Made by a program: the position numbers and the translations under genes. This document shows, in pieces, positions 19,164-30,695 of a stretch of DNA of 64,000 nt. Numbering within the stretch: the stretch's first letter is position 1; each line of letters starts with the position of its first letter. Origin of the DNA: Deltaproteobacteria bacterium (GTDB taxonomy: Bacteria > Lernaellota > Lernaellaia > JACKCT01); assembly GCA_027493875.1 (NCBI GenBank), contig JAOSJX010000012.1:124001-188000 (forward strand), read 5' to 3'. The notes below the pieces were generated by a model. That model worked only from the letters and a program-made list of their open reading frames with translations, searched no databases and was not told where the DNA came from.

Positions 19164-20591
19164 ATGAACGCGCGCCTTCTCGCAAAAATATTTCTTGCCG
19201 CGGCTCTCGCCGCGAGCCTCGCGGCGTGTTCGTCCAACCCGTTGCCCGCGCCCAAGTTTGAACCCGCCCCGGAAAAGGGTATCGGCGCTTACGGCGGTTA
19301 CGATATCAGTCTTACCCGCGTTCAGCGCCCCGGCGTTTTCCAGGCCGGAAGCGCGCGCGTGGACATCGCGCCGCGGCGCTCGGTCATCATGGGCGGCTAC
19401 GGCTACTGCATGTTTTCCAAGAATTTCTGCCGCTGGTCCAGGGCACGCACGACCCTCTCTATGCGACCGCGCTGGCGGTGGGGCGGGACCTCGTCGATAC
19501 CGTCGTGATGGTGCACGTGGATCTCGTCGGCCTCATGCTGCCGGATATCGAAAAAATCCGGCGCGGCGTGGCGCGGCGGACCGGGCTGTCGTACGGGCAG
19601 GTCATTGTCGCGGCAAGCCACACGCACCACGGCCCCGATACGGCCGGCTTGTGGGGCACGATCATGCCTCCGCAAACGGGGCGCGACGAGGACTATATGC
19701 AGCGGGCGCGGGACGACGCCGTCGAAGCCGCGGTGTCGGCCGTCGAAGCGATGGTTCCGGCGACGTTCGAATACGCCGTGTCCGAACAATCGGATCTTCA
19801 TTTCAACACCTACGACAACCGCGTGCCGAACGCGTCGATCGATCATACGCTGACGCTGTTGCGCTTCACGGACGTCGACGGGGACGTGATCGCCACGCCT
19901 CATGAACTGGGGATGCCATCCGACCACCGAGGGCATGCAGAACCGCCGCCTTTCCGCGGATTGGGTCGGGGCGTACTACGCGAAGATGGAATACGAGACG
20001 GACGGCACGCCGATGTTCGTCAACGCGTCCGTCGGCGCGGCGATTCAGCCGAACACGCGTTGGCGGGACCGGATGCTCGGCGGCGACGCCCAGGGATTTC
20101 GCTGGGCGAAGGCCATGGGCGAGACGCTCGCGGACCAGGTGCTCGGTCTTTTGGAAAGCGGGATGCGCGAGGCGGCGGTGGACGAATACGTCATCGCCAA
20201 CGCGCGCGTGACGGTGCCGATGATGAACGGTCTCTACCGCTTCGCCAGCAACATGGGCATGACGGATTTGACGATTCCGGAAGTCGGCACGTTGGTGGAA
20301 GTTCCTTTGACGTTCGTTTCGCTCGGCCCCGTCCGCATCGCGACGATGCCCGGCGAGATGGCGCCGCACATCGGACAAAGCATTCGGGAGATCGTCGGCG
20401 GCGAGGCGCAGGTGCTGGTGGGGCTCGGCCAGGATTGGACCGGCTACATCATCGACCCGATGCAATACGCGGACGAGACGTTCGCCTACGAAAAGATGCT
20501 GTGCATGAGCCCGACGCTCGGCGTCGAAGTGCTGAACGCCTATCAAGCGATCGAGGACGCGCTCGCGGAATCCCGCGCCCGCCGGCCCTGA
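19164..20591 (+). CDS. Neutral/alkaline ceramidase-like lipoprotein, two frameshifts
   Basis: Member of the neutral/alkaline non-lysosomal ceramidase N-terminal family; in characterised members a Zn-dependent amidase, often of unknown substrate in bacteria. Seen: lipoprotein signal AAALAASLAAC with lipobox LAAC, AGSARVDIAPRRSVIMGGYG, GTHDPLYATALAVG, the metal-site segment VIVAASHTHHGPDTAG (paired His), and NWGCHPTTEGM. Breaks at the GGG near 19440 and near 19909. About 475 residues, shorter than full ceramidases. A second, more distant relative lies at 34807-36505. Convergent with the S58 peptidase gene, 3 bases apart. Confidence 0.8.
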
Positions 20592-20594
20592 TCG

Positions 20595-21723
20595 TTACCT
20601 CGTCTTCATCAACTCCATCACGCGATCCACCGGTAGCGGATCGATGGTATGCCCGTCGCGCCCGACGACGCGCTCGGCCATGAAAAGGGAATTGACGATC
20701 GCTTCCTCTCCGGCCTCGATCACCGCCTCAAACAGTGGCGAGATCGCGGCGTTCGACACGACGGGGGCGCCGGTCATTTTCGAGCCGTGCTTGATGCGCA
20801 TTTTCGGATGCGTGCTGAAGGCGAGGGCGTAGTCGCCGGAACCGTTCGACGCGTAGGAGCCGACGCGTCCGAGCGACAACGCGGTGCGTTCGGCCATGCG
20901 TTCCAGGTTGCGTGCGTCCACCGGCGCGTCGGTGGCGATGACGAAAACGCACGACCCCTTTTCCTCCTCGCGTTTCTTTTCCTTGGCGAGCAGGCGCCCC
21001 CACGGGTACGCCGTCCACCACGAGATGCCCGCCGAAGTTCGTCACGGCGAGAACGCCGACGGTGTAGCCGCCCTGGCGTTTCGGGAGAACCCGCGACGCC
21101 GTGCCGATGCCGCTTTTGAAGCCCATCGTCCGCCCGCCGTGGCCCGCGCCGACGGAGCCTTCCTCCACGGGACCGCTCTTCGCCGCGGCGATCGCTTCGA
21201 GGATGTGCCTGGGCCGCACGTGCAGGCCCTGGATGTCCGAGAGATAGCCGTCGTTGATTTCGCCGGCGACGGCATTGATGGATTGAAGCTCCGCGTTGCC
21301 CGGCTGCGCGAGGGTGTATTGAATGAGTCCTTCCATCGCGGCGCCGATGGACAGCGTGTTCGTCAGCGCGACCGGCGTTTCGATATTGCCCAGCTCGCGG
21401 ATCTGCGAAACGCCCGCGAATTTTCCGAACCCGTTGGTGATATGCAGCCCGGCGGGAACCTTTTCCTGAAAGAGGTTGCCGGCGTGCGGGACAACGACGG
21501 TCACGCCCGTGCGGACGTTCTTGCCTTGTTTCAATGTCCGGTGGCCGACGAGCACGCCGCTGACGTCCGTGATGGCGTTCAGCGGTCCCGGCCTCATGGC
21601 GCCGATGACAACGCCGAGGTCGCGCGCGCGGCGGCGCGGGCCGTCGGACGCGGAGCCCGCGGACACGAGCATCGGCAGGCAAAACATCGCAAAGAAGGCG
21701 GCGGTCAGGATCACTTTGGTCAT
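20595..21723 (-). CDS. P1/S58 family aminopeptidase (DmpA-like), exported, one frameshift
   Basis: N-terminal-nucleophile hydrolase of the DmpA/BapA family, an L-aminopeptidase/D-esterase or beta-peptidyl aminopeptidase that self-cleaves before a Ser. Seen: signal peptide VILTAAFFAMFCLPMLVSAG, RDLGVVIGAMRPGPLNAITD, GVLVGHRTL, TGVTVVVPH, GFGKFAGVSQIRELG, EINDGYLSDIQG, VEEGSVGAGHGG, and after the break FVIATDAPVDARNLERMA and the cleavage/nucleophile motif NGSGDYALAFS. The frame shifts in the five-C run 20997-21001. About 375 residues. Its ATG overlaps the stop of the upstream GNAT gene (ATGA), so they form one operon. Confidence 0.9.
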
Positions 21724-22187
21724 GGCAAGCCCCCGTCGTGGGAAGGAAAATCCAAAAACAACCGGACGTGGGGAATCCCCGCGTCGAGAAAAGTGCCGCC
21801 GCGGCGCACGAAGCCGAGCTTTTCGTAAAAGCCGCGGACCTGAATCTGCGATTCGACGAGCGCGGCGGCGAAGCCGCGTTCGCGCGCCCGGCGCAGCGCC
21901 CATTGCATCATCGCCCGGCCCACGCCGGTTCCCCGCCGGTCGGCGCGTACGGCGACGCGGCCGATTTTGACGGTGCCGTCCTTGTCCACGAGACGCAGCG
22001 TCCCGACGAGCTCGCCGTTTTCATAGGCCGCAAGATGCTCGACCCGCCGGTCCCACTCATCGAGTTCCAACTCCACGGGAACCTTCTGCTCGACGACGAA
22101 AACATCCGTCCGAAGACGCGCGATCGCGTTCCAATGCTCGTCACCGTACCGCGCCGTTGTCATGGTCCATGGCCCGCTCATCATCAC
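21720..22187 (-). CDS. GNAT family N-acetyltransferase
   Basis: Acetyl-CoA-dependent transferase of the GNAT fold, closest in pattern to the ElaA/YjcF type. Seen: WNAIARLRTDVFVVEQKVPV, LVGTLRLVDKDGTVKIGRVA, the acetyl-CoA loop RADRRGTGVGRAMMQWAL (R/QxxGxG/A), and VRGFYEKLGFVRRGGTFLDAGIPH. About 150 residues, intact. The start may be 22187 or the Met at 22163 (MTTARYGDEHW). It overlaps the peptidase start by 4 bases. Substrate cannot be inferred. Confidence 0.85.
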   Translation of the reverse strand: MMMSGPWTMTTARYGDEHWNAIARLRTDVFVVEQKVPVELELDEWDRRVEHLAAYENGELVGTLRLVDKDGTVKIGRVAVRADRRGTGVGRAMMQWALRRARERGFAAALVESQIQVRGFYEKLGFVRRGGTFLDAGIPHVRLFLDFPSHDGGLP

Positions 22188-22216
22188 CGCGGCGCAGCAT
22201 ATCCCCGCCCCCGCAA

Positions 22217-22243
22217 GAAAAAAGGGCTCCCGTCCGGGAGCCC
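22217..22243 (-). terminator. Rho-independent terminator of the cysK-sulfite reductase operon
   Basis: On the minus strand a perfect 8-bp stem GGGCTCCC/GGGAGCCC with a 4-base loop is followed directly by six T. It lies 25 bases after the sulfite reductase stop at 22268 and ends transcription before the GNAT gene region. Confidence 0.9.
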
Positions 22244-22267
22244 GTCAACCAAACCAAAGGAGGAGGG

Positions 22268-25200
22268 TCAAAAGCGCGGAGGATGCGCCACGGCCTGGCG
22301 CGGGAGGTATTCCACCGCGGTCACATGCTCTTGTGAATCCGTCTTGCGGACGGTGATGGCCTCGGTCGGGCAAATACGCAGGCACGCGCCGCAGCGGATG
22401 CACTCGTCGCTGTCGATCCAGATGTACGTCGCCTCGCGGGGAATCGGCGTATCCACCGCTTCGTCGGCCCCGTCCCGCCCGCGGAACAGAAAGCTCGTGC
22501 GGTGAATGCAGTCGCGCGGCATGACCTTCATGCACCAATCGCAATGGATGCACCGGTCCTGGTCGATCTCGTACTTGTAGTTGCACAGGTAGCACCGCTG
22601 CGCGGCGATCCGCGTCTGCTCGTCGTCGAATCCCCGGTCCACTTCCTCGTCGCGCGCGCGCTTTACGACCGAGAGAACGTCCATCACCGGCGGCGCGGCC
22701 AGGTCCATGTCGCGCAGCCGGCCGGTGCCGAACATCTGGTCTTCGAGCAGGCGAATCTCCACGCTCTTTGCGCGGCGCTTTTCGCCCATGAGATATTCGT
22801 CCATTTCCAGCGCCGCCTCTTTCGCGTCGGCGACGGCATGGATCACGTCCAGGCTGCCGTAGGCGAAATCGCCGGAGACGAAAACGCGCGCGTTGCTCGT
22901 CGTGTGCTTGCCGGTGATTTCGACCGGTTCGGGCAAAATCTCCAGCATGCGCGACTGGCCGATCGCGAAGATGAGCGTATCGCACGGCACGTCGTATTCG
23001 CTGCCCTCGACGGGAATCATGCGCGGTTTTCATCGCCCTTCGCGTCGGCCAAAAGATTGCGGCGGAACGTGACGCCGGCCAGCTTGCCGTTCTCCATGCG
23101 CGCCGCGACGGGCGTCACCAGTGTTTCGATGCGGATATTCTCCTCGCGGATCTGCCGCAGCTCCTCGGCGTTGGCGCTCATGTACTGTTCCGTGCGCCGG
23201 TACATCATGGACACGCGGCCGCGGCCGCCGAGCAGGCGCCGCGCGGCGCGGATGCAGTCCACCGCCGTGAAGCCGCCGCCGATGACGAGCACGTCGTCGC
23301 CGAGATCGCGCGTGAGCCCGAGGTTGAAATCCCGCATGAAGTGTAAACCGGAATGAGCGAGGCCGTCGGGCAGGCCGTCGATGGGCGTCGTCTGCGGTCG
23401 GATCGCGCCCGCGGCCACGAGCACCGCGTCGTACTCGTCCACGAGTCCGGCCATGCGTTCGCGGTTGATGTCCTCGCCCGTGCGCGCCTCGACGCCGGAA
23501 TCGAGAATCGCGCGGACTTCGTCCTCCACGACGTTGCGCGGCAGGCGGAAGGTCGGGATGCCGATCTTGAGCATGCCGCCGAGAAATTCTTCCCGCTCGA
23601 AAATCGTCACCGCGTGCCCGTGACGTTTGAGTTCGCGCGCGGCGGTCAGGCCGGCGGGGCCGCCGCCGACGACCGCGACGCGCCGCCCGGTTTCCGGGAA
23701 AAAGGGCTCCAGGGCCTTCGCGTTGCCGGTTTTCCGGTCCGCGGCCGAGCGCTTGAGATGGCGAGATCTGCACCGGCGTTTCGGTGTTGGTCCAGTTGTA
23801 GCGGCAGGCCGTCTCGCAGGGACGCGTGCAGATGCGTCCAAGAACGCCGGGGAAGACGTTGTCTTCCTGGTTGATGCGATACGCCTCGTCATGGTCGCCT
23901 TCGGCGATAAGCCGGATATATTCGGGCACGTTGGTCTTCGCCGGGCACGCTTCCTGGCACGGAATGTCCTTCGCCAGCGCGGCGAAATCGCGCGGTTCGC
24001 TGACCATGCCGGTGAACGCCGAGTTTTCGAGCAGGTTCGGCGCCTTCGTGTAATCGATGGTGAGGGCGTCCACCGCCTCGCGGTATACTTTTGCGCCGAC
24101 GCGCTTGACGCTGTCGGCCAACGTTTCCTCGCCCTGGCGCAGACCCATGAAGGTATCGAGGAGCCGCGCCGTGACGAGCACGCAATCGGGCAGTTTGTAC
24201 TCGCCGACGATTTCGCCGAAGCGGTCCTCGTCGCCGCCCACGCGCACCTCGTAGGCTTCCACCGATCCTTTCATCTCGCGGATGCGCATGCCGCGGAAGC
24301 CGATATCCGCGATGCGGTAGGGCGAGCACGCATTCGGGCAGCCCGTGATGTTGACGAGCACCTTGTCGCGGATCGCCGCGTACTTTTCCTGGTGCACGAC
24401 GCTTTGCAAAAGGTCGTAGAGATCGTGCGTGCGCGAGACCGCGAGCGGGCAATAGGTGGTCCCCACGCACGGCACCACGTCCTGCAGCCCATAGAATCCG
24501 TCCACGGCAAGACCGATGGCGCGGACCTCGCTTTTCAACTCCTCGACTTTTTCCGGTCGGACGCCGTGAATCTCGATGTTCTGGCGGTTGGTGTTGTAAA
24601 GATGCTTGTCGCCGTAAATGTCGGCGAGTTCGGCCAGACGCTTCAGTTGCGCGTGCGTGACCTCGCCCTTCGGGAGCATCACGCGCTGGAGGGCGAGGCC
24701 GTCGGTGCCGCGCGGCGCGGGTTCGGTGAGCGGGCGCGCCGGCCACCGCGGACCCGTGTCTTCGACGGGCTTGGTCTCGATCTCTGAAACGTCCACGCCC
24801 TCGTTGCGCAGGTTTTCGAGAACAATTTCGCGGCAGCGGTCGATGCCGTAGCGTTTGACGACGAATTTGAGGCGCGCGGTGGCGCGGTTGTAGCGGTCGC
24901 CGTGGTCGCGGAAAAGCAGGCCGACGGCGCGGCAGACTTTCGTCACGATCTCCTTGGGAACAAAGGAAAAGAGATCCTTGCCGACGAAGGCCTTCCATCC
25001 CATGCCGCCGCCGATGGCGACGCGAAAGCCGGTTTCTTCCTCGCCCGCCGCGGTCCGGCGCACAACGGCGGTCACGCCGACGCAGTTGATGTGCGGCTGC
25101 CCGCAGTTCGCGCCGCAACCCGAGTAGGAGATCTTGAATTTGCGCGGCAGGTTGTCGAGGTCGCGGCTGGCCGCGAGTTCGCGCGCTGTTTCCTGCGCGA

Positions 25201-25645
25201 AGGGCAGCACGTCGACGCGGCGATGCTCGCACACCGAGGCCCACGGGCACGCCGCCACGTTGCGCGTGACGTCGCCGCATCCATGGAACGTGGTGAGGCC
25301 CGCGTCGCGCAGGTCGCGCAGAAAATCGGGGAGGATCGGCAGCTTCAGCCAGTGCATCTGAATCGACTGCCGCGTCGTGACGTTGAGCTTGCCTTGCGCG
25401 TAACGTTCGGCGATGTCCGCGAGATCCCGCGCCTGCTTGGAGGTGACCTGCCCGCCGGGCACCACGACGCGCGCCATGTGCGCGCCTTCCTGGCGGCTGG
25501 AATAAATGCCGTACCATTTGGCGATCTGAACCTCTTCCGGCGAGATCTTTCCTTTTTTCGCGATCTCGTCCCAGTCGAGGGTCAGCCCCGCGTCCTTGAT
25601 TTCCTCAAGGTCGCTGCGCCGCTGGTATTCGAGTTTGCGTTGCAT
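22268..25645 (-). CDS. Self-contained sulfite (or nitrite) reductase: hemoprotein fused to FAD/NAD(P)H and ferredoxin modules; two frameshifts
   Basis: A single polypeptide of about 1125 residues. Residues 1-545: siroheme sulfite/nitrite reductase with ferredoxin-like half domains, GCGDVTRNVAACPW, SGCGANCGQPHIN, and the siroheme-4Fe-4S cysteines in PCVGTTYCPLA (CX5C) and TGCPNACSPYRIADIG (CX3C). Residues 555-625: GltD-type 4Fe-4S domain (PCQEACPAKTNVPEY, CTRPCETACR). Residues 640-1000: FAD VAVVGGGPAGLTAARELKR and NAD(P) VLVIGGGFTAVDCIRAARRL. Residues 1015-1100: two-cluster ferredoxin (CIHCDWCMKVMPRDC, CIRCGACLRICPTEA). Breaks near 23763 (extra C) and 23030 (missing A). cysK is 11 bases upstream, which favours sulfite over nitrite. 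Known families, unusual fusion order. Confidence 0.9.
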
Positions 25646-25656
25646 GCGCCGGAATC

Positions 25657-26634
25657 CTAATAGTCGAAGTAGAGCGGCGTGGACAAATAACGTTCGCCGG
25701 TGTCGGGAATGACGACGACGATCCGCTTGCCGGCGTTTTCTTTGCGGGCGGCGAGCTTGTAGCCCGCGTGCGCGGCGGCGCCGGCCGAGATGCCGCAGAG
25801 AATTCCCTCGTGCCGGGTGAGCGCGCGCGACGTCGCCATCGCCTCCTCGTTCGTGACGGCCAGGACTTCGTCCACGAGTTCCGCGTCGTACACGCCCGGC
25901 ACGAACCCGGCGCCGATGCCCTGAATCATGTGCGGGCCTCCTTCGCCGCCGGAAAGCACCGGCGATCCCGCGGGTTCGACGGCGACGATACGGATGTCCG
26001 GATTGCGCCGCTTGAGAACGCTCGCCGTGCCGGCGATGGTGCCGCCCGTGCCGACGCCCGCGACGAACATGTCGATCCGCCCGCCGGTGTCGGCCCAGAT
26101 TTCCTCGGCGGTCGTGCGCCGGTGAACCTCCGGATTGGCGGGGTTGTTGAACTGCTGCGGGATGAAGGAGTTCGGAATCTGCTCCGCGAGAACCTGCGCC
26201 TGATCGATGGCGCCTTCCATACCGTCCTTGGCGTCCGTCAAAACGAGTTCGGCGCCGAGCGCGAGCAGAATTTTCCGGCGTTCGATGCTCATGGAGGAGG
26301 GCATGCAAAGAATCAGGCGATAGCCTTTGACCGCCGCGACCCACGCTAGCGCGATGCCGGTGTTGCCGGAGGTCGGTTCGATGATGACGCTGCCTTCCCT
26401 GAGGCGGCCGTCGCGTTCCGCGGCCTCGATCATCGCCAGGCCGATGCGGTCCTTGACCGACCCGCCGGGATTGAAGAACTCGAGTTTGGCGACGAGCTCG
26501 CCCGGAAGGCCGTGGGCGAATCGCGCAAGGCGTACCAAGGGCGTCCGGCCGATCAATTCGCATAGGTTTTCGGCGATGCGCTCGGCGGGCCGGGCGTCGG
26601 CGATGCGATCGAGCTTTTTGAGCGGTTGCGACAC
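25657..26634 (-). CDS. cysK: Cysteine synthase A (O-acetylserine sulfhydrylase)
   Basis: PLP enzyme joining sulfide and O-acetylserine to cysteine. Seen: [13 protein letters not shown], the PLP lysine in [16 protein letters not shown], the substrate loop [12 protein letters not shown], the phosphate-binding [14 protein letters not shown], and [11 protein letters not shown]. 325 residues, intact, with an N-terminal extension of about 25 residues ([19 protein letters not shown]). GTG 26634 has GGAGG nine bases upstream. First gene of the operon with the sulfite reductase fusion, so sulfide is made and fixed by adjacent gene products. An operator-like palindrome overlaps the predicted transcription start. 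Confidence 0.95.
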   Translation of the reverse strand: MSQPLKKLDRIADARPAERIAENLCELIGRTPLVRLARFAHGLPGELVAKLEFFNPGGSVKDRIGLAMIEAAERDGRLREGSVIIEPTSGNTGIALAWVAAVKGYRLILCMPSSMSIERRKILLALGAELVLTDAKDGMEGAIDQAQVLAEQIPNSFIPQQFNNPANPEVHRRTTAEEIWADTGGRIDMFVAGVGTGGTIAGTASVLKRRNPDIRIVAVEPAGSPVLSGGEGGPHMIQGIGAGFVPGVYDAELVDEVLAVTNEEAMATSRALTRHEGILCGISAGAAAHAGYKLAARKENAGKRIVVVIPDTGERYLSTPLYFDY

Positions 26635-26661
26635 CGTATTTGACCTCCGCGATCCCTATAA

Positions 26662-26716
26662 TCGACTATCTCTATTGAGATAGTCGAGATTATGCCCCAA
26701 AAAAAGCCCCCTACAA
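26662..26716 (-). promoter_or_regulatory. cysK promoter with 11-bp inverted-repeat operator
   Basis: Reading the minus strand: -35-like TTGTAG (26711-26716), 16-base spacer, -10-like CATAAT (26689-26694), then TCGACTATCTC (plus strand 26662-26672) and its perfect complement GAGATAGTCGA (26677-26687) around TATT. The palindrome covers about -5 to +21 of the predicted start, a repressor position. A CymR/IscR-type Rrf2 regulator or another sulfur regulator is possible; no regulator gene is adjacent. Confidence 0.6.
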
Positions 26717-26825
26717 CTCAGGCAAGCATAAATCGAGCTTTTCGATCGGTCAAGTCGAAATTCGCCATTTTGCCCATTTAACTCTTGAATTTCGTGTTGA
26801 GAAAAGGCGTTCGCCCATCTATTGT

Positions 26826-29143
26826 ATGGCGTCCGCGCGCGTCGCCTTCGGCGGAGGAATTTTTGTTGGATATATTGTTTTTCCTTCCGGCCAATCGATC
26901 GTGGTTTGGTGGACGCCCTTGTGCCCCCGATCGTGTCCTATATCGGCGTCTTTATTTCCGCCCCGATATTTCTCGTCTCCGCGGTGATCTACTTTATTAT
27001 TTTGGTCCTCGCGATGCTGGCGGCCGCTCTCGGTCTGGCCGTCGGCTCGCCCGCCGGGAAAGCGGTGATTGCGCTCTTTCTCGTGGGCGGCGTTCTCGCG
27101 GCTTACGGCCTGACACTCCTTAGTCGGCGTTTTCGCCAAATCCTTCCCTTGGGAAAACTGGGAACCGGCGCTTGGTGGCGCGAGCGGTACGGCGCCAAAG
27201 CGGTGAATCTCGGCCGTTTGGTCCGCGCCGGCCGGCCGGTTCCGCGCGGATACGCGATTCGCGGATTCCCCGCCGGAACGCGGCCCGATGTCGCGGAGGT
27301 TCGGCGGTGCGCCCGGCTGATCCGCCGGCGATTCGGCGAAACTCCGATCATCATCCGTTCATCGTTCTCGCAAGAGGACGCCCAAGGCGCCGTTTATTCC
27401 GGCGTGTTTCGGAGCGTCGCGTCCGTGAACGCGGCGGACGAGACGGCGGTGATCGACGCCGTGCACGCGGTGCTCGATTCGGCGGGGGAGACGCGCGCCA
27501 AGCGTACGAACAGCGCGCCGGGAGCGCCGTCCGCGCGCGGACGGCTCGCGATGATCGCGCAGGAGATGAGCGACGACGCGTTCGCCGGTTTCGCGTCGAC
27601 GCACGACCGCGCCCGCCGCCGTCCCGACCTGTCCGTCATCGAGATCGCCGCGGGCGCCGAGGCCACGATTTTCGCGATAAACATACCGGGGCGGCGCGCG
27701 TCGCGCTCGGGTCGACGGACGGTGCGCCTTCTTGGCTCGTCGACGGGGTGGCCTCCGAACTCGATGCCGTGGCGGCGGCTTTCGGCGGCCCGGTGGACAT
27801 TGAATGGGGCGCGCGCGGCGGCGAGATCGTTGTTCATCAGGCGCGGCCCGTCCCGCATTCGGAAAAGGTCGACGTATTCGTGCGGGCGCCGGACGTGGCG
27901 CCGGACGAGGTGCTGACGCCGTTTTCCCGGTCGGTTCTCGAAAGCGGCGGCGACGCGGGCGAGCTGTTCGCCGGCGTTGCGGGGCGCGTCGGCCTGATCG
28001 CGCCGGCGCAACTCGTGCGTGAGATCGGCGGCCGGTATTATGCGTCGTGGAATGCGCTGGACGCGGCGCGGGAAGGACTCAGCCCGGAGCGTCTATCCTT
28101 CGGAGCGTGGGGGAAACTGCTCACCGCGGCCATGGCGTCTCCCGCCGCCGGGGCGGTGCCGGCGACGGACGATCTGCGCGCGCTGGTCGATGCGTTCCGG
28201 TCCGAGATTCGTGCGCAACAAACGGAACGCTTTGCCGCGGAAGCGCGCGCGGCGCTTCTCTCCCGTCTGCTCGGACCGAGGAGACCGGCGCGACGAGATC
28301 CGGCGCGCTTTTCCGATCGGCGCCGATCATCCGCTCGTGAAACTCATGCGGTCACCGGCGGACGCCGGGTTCCTCGCTCGTTCGGATTATGAATTCGCCG
28401 CGCCGCGGGCCGATGAGGATCCGTCGATCCTCGAGACGGCGGCCGTTCCGGACGCGCCGGAGACCGCGCCGCCGGACACGGCGTTTCTCGACGAACTGCG
28501 CGAACGGCAGAAAGACACGTTCATTCCTTGGATGCCATGGCTCGCGAAGCGATGGGGAAACGCTTATCGGCGGCTCATGCTCTCCGCGGAGGAGCGGCAT
28601 CTGGTCATTCTCAAGATCGCCGCGAACATCCGCCGCGCGGCGATCGAACGAGCGCGCGCGTTGGGCGTGCCGGCCGCCGACGCGTTTTTCGCGACGTGGG
28701 ACGAACTGGACGGCGGCACGGTTGCCTCGGCGGACGTTTTGGCCGCCCGCCGCGCGGCCTACGAGCGCGCTTTGTCGGACGCGCCGCCGGTCGCGTGGCG
28801 CGCGATCGACGGCCGCCTTGAACGTATCGACGCGGCGCGGGACGGAGAGCGCGCGGGGCTCGGCATCGGCACCGGGATTGTGCGTGGTGTTGTGATAACC
28901 CCCGACCAGACGATGGACGCGTCCGACGCCGTCATTCTCCTTCCGAACACCGCGACGCACTGGGCCGGAATTCTCGCCCGCGGTCTTCCGATTCTCGCGG
29001 CGTCGGGCGGCGTTCTTTCGCATCTCGCCACCATGGCGCGCGACATGCGCGTCCCGTTTTTTGTCTTGTCCGGCGGGACGCCGCCTGAACCGGGAACGCC
29101 CGTGACCATTGATTTCGAGCGGGGCGTCGTGCGGGATGGCTAA
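26826..29143 (+). CDS. Membrane-anchored PEP/pyruvate-binding (PEP synthase-like) protein, two or three frameshifts
   Basis: Order seen: N-terminal hydrophobic helices (IFLVSAVIYFIILVLAMLAA, VIALFLVGGVLAAYGLTLL), a PPDK-type ATP-grasp domain (GAKAVNLGRLVRAGRPVPRG, IIIRSSFSQEDAQGAVYSG, DIEWGARGGEIVVHQARPVP), a middle region of unknown fold, and a C-terminal PEP-utilising swivel domain with the phosphohistidine motif GGVLSHLATMARDMRVPF. So the ATP site and catalytic His are both present, as in PEP synthase, PPDK or rifampin phosphotransferase relatives. Breaks near 27685 and 28285; a third near 26925 would make ATG 26826 the start, otherwise GTG 26909. The next gene overlaps its end by 8 bases. 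Substrate unknown; membrane anchoring is unusual for the family. Confidence 0.75.
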
Positions 29144-30692
29144 TTTGGCGACGATGCTTCCGGTCACGCTGGGAGTCGTTGTCTTTTCGATGATTGCCGT
29201 CCGATTAATGCGCCTCCTCTCCGCGCCAACCGTTTTCCATCTCGCGACAGCATTGACCGGCGTATCCGCCGCCGGGCTGGCGTGGTACGTCGCCGGATTC
29301 TTTGAACAGGCGTCGGACGGATCGCTGCTTGTGCCGATCGCTTGGTTCGCCGGCTGTTGCGCGGGAATTTTTCTGTTCTTCGTCGCGGCGGTGAAAAACA
29401 ACAAGACGCCCGAGGCCCGCGCGCGCGGGGCGATATCGGCGTGGCTGGCGTTGCTGGTATTTTTCCTGGCCGTCTTCTCGCGCGACGCGGAGCGGAATCT
29501 CTGGCTTTTGGACGTGGCGAACAAGACGATGTTGGGCGCGCGCGGGGCGCATCCCGACGGTATGTTCGTGTCCGCCTTCGCGTGGATGCATCTGGTGGTC
29601 GCGCGCCATTTCATCTTGCTTGCCGCAGCCTCGTCGGTCGCGGTGGGATGGGTTTATCATGCCGTCGTCGCCGCGTTCTTCGGTTACGAGAAGGTGGCGC
29701 GTCTGACGGTTCTTCGTCCGCCGCGGTGGCTTCCATTGGTATTCGCCGCGCTGTTCGGATGGCGCCGGACCGGCTGGGCCGCCCCGTTCACTTTGCACGG
29801 CGCGATCGTCATGAGCGCGGCGGACGTGCTGTTTGCGGCGTACACGTTGCTCGGGCTGGCGTTTTGCGCCGGACTTTTTTTTTCGCGGCGGGATGTCGCG
29901 TCTTGCGGCGGCGGCCCCGATCGCTTTGGCCTTTCTGACCGGATGGGAACCGGCGTTCGCCGCCCTGGGGCTCGGCGTCAATCTTCTGGGACGGCGTGAC
30001 GGCCTCCGCGATACGGTGGCGTTGGCCGCCGCGGTGCGCCGCCTCGCCGGGCGCTTCTTTTCCGTGCCCGCGCTGGCGGCCATGTTGATCGGAGCGCTGC
30101 TCATGCTGCCGTTCACCGCGTCCCGTGAACAGCCGTTGCCGCGCGGTACGGCGCTCACGTCGTCGAGCGCGGACAGCGCCCATCCGGACGAAGTGACGCT
30201 GCGCCTCGGCGACGGGCACGTTATCCGGATGGACCGATTCGAAGCCGACGACGGCGGTGTCACCTATGCGGACGCTCAGGCGCAGTGCCGCGAACGCGGG
30301 AAGAGGCTGTGCACGGAACGGGAGTGGGTCGCCGCCTGCCGCGGCGCCGGTCAATCCATCTATCTTTACGGCGACGATCCCGCCGCGTCGCGCTCCGAAC
30401 TTTACGGGCGCGGGTGTAACGTGCGGCCGTTTTTCGATCGCGCTCCCCGGCCGCGCCGCGGACGCCGGGCCAATGCGAAGCGCCGTCCGGCGTCGCCGAC
30501 CTGAGCGGCAACCGGTGGGAATGGGTGACGGCGGAAGGCGCCGCCCCCTTTCGCAAAGCCATGGGCGGGAGCTATCTTTACAACGACGATCTCACGGCGC
30601 GCTGTGACTTTGGGGTGCTTTTTGGCGGACCGGCAGATAAACGCCATCGACCGGGCGGATTTCGGATTTCGTTGTTGTGCCGACGAGCGTGA
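29136..30692 (+). CDS. Multi-helix membrane protein with C-terminal SUMF1/FGE-like domain, copy 1, two frameshifts
   Basis: About 515 residues. Seen: roughly eight membrane helices (first MLPVTLGVVVFSMIAVRL), a distinctive NLWLLDVANKTML and ARHFILLAAASSV, then after the nine-T run 29875-29883 a further helix pair, and a C-terminal domain like formylglycine-generating enzyme: YADAQAQCRERGKRLCTERE, a cysteine-rich middle (ELYGRGCNVRPF), then after a break near 30460 VADLSGNRWEWVTAEG, MGGSYLYNDDLTARC and GGFRISLLC. The SUMF1 fold is used for sulfatase activation, ergothioneine-type chemistry and other roles; which applies is unknown. Overlaps the PEP-synthase-like gene by 8 bases and is 3 bases before its paralog. 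Confidence 0.75.
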
Positions 30693-30695
30693 CGC

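Noticed and set aside
25657..26563. Minus-strand frame running through cysK into the sulfite reductase
   Set aside because: In the cysK region it reads Arg-rich nonsense; cysK in another frame carries all motifs.
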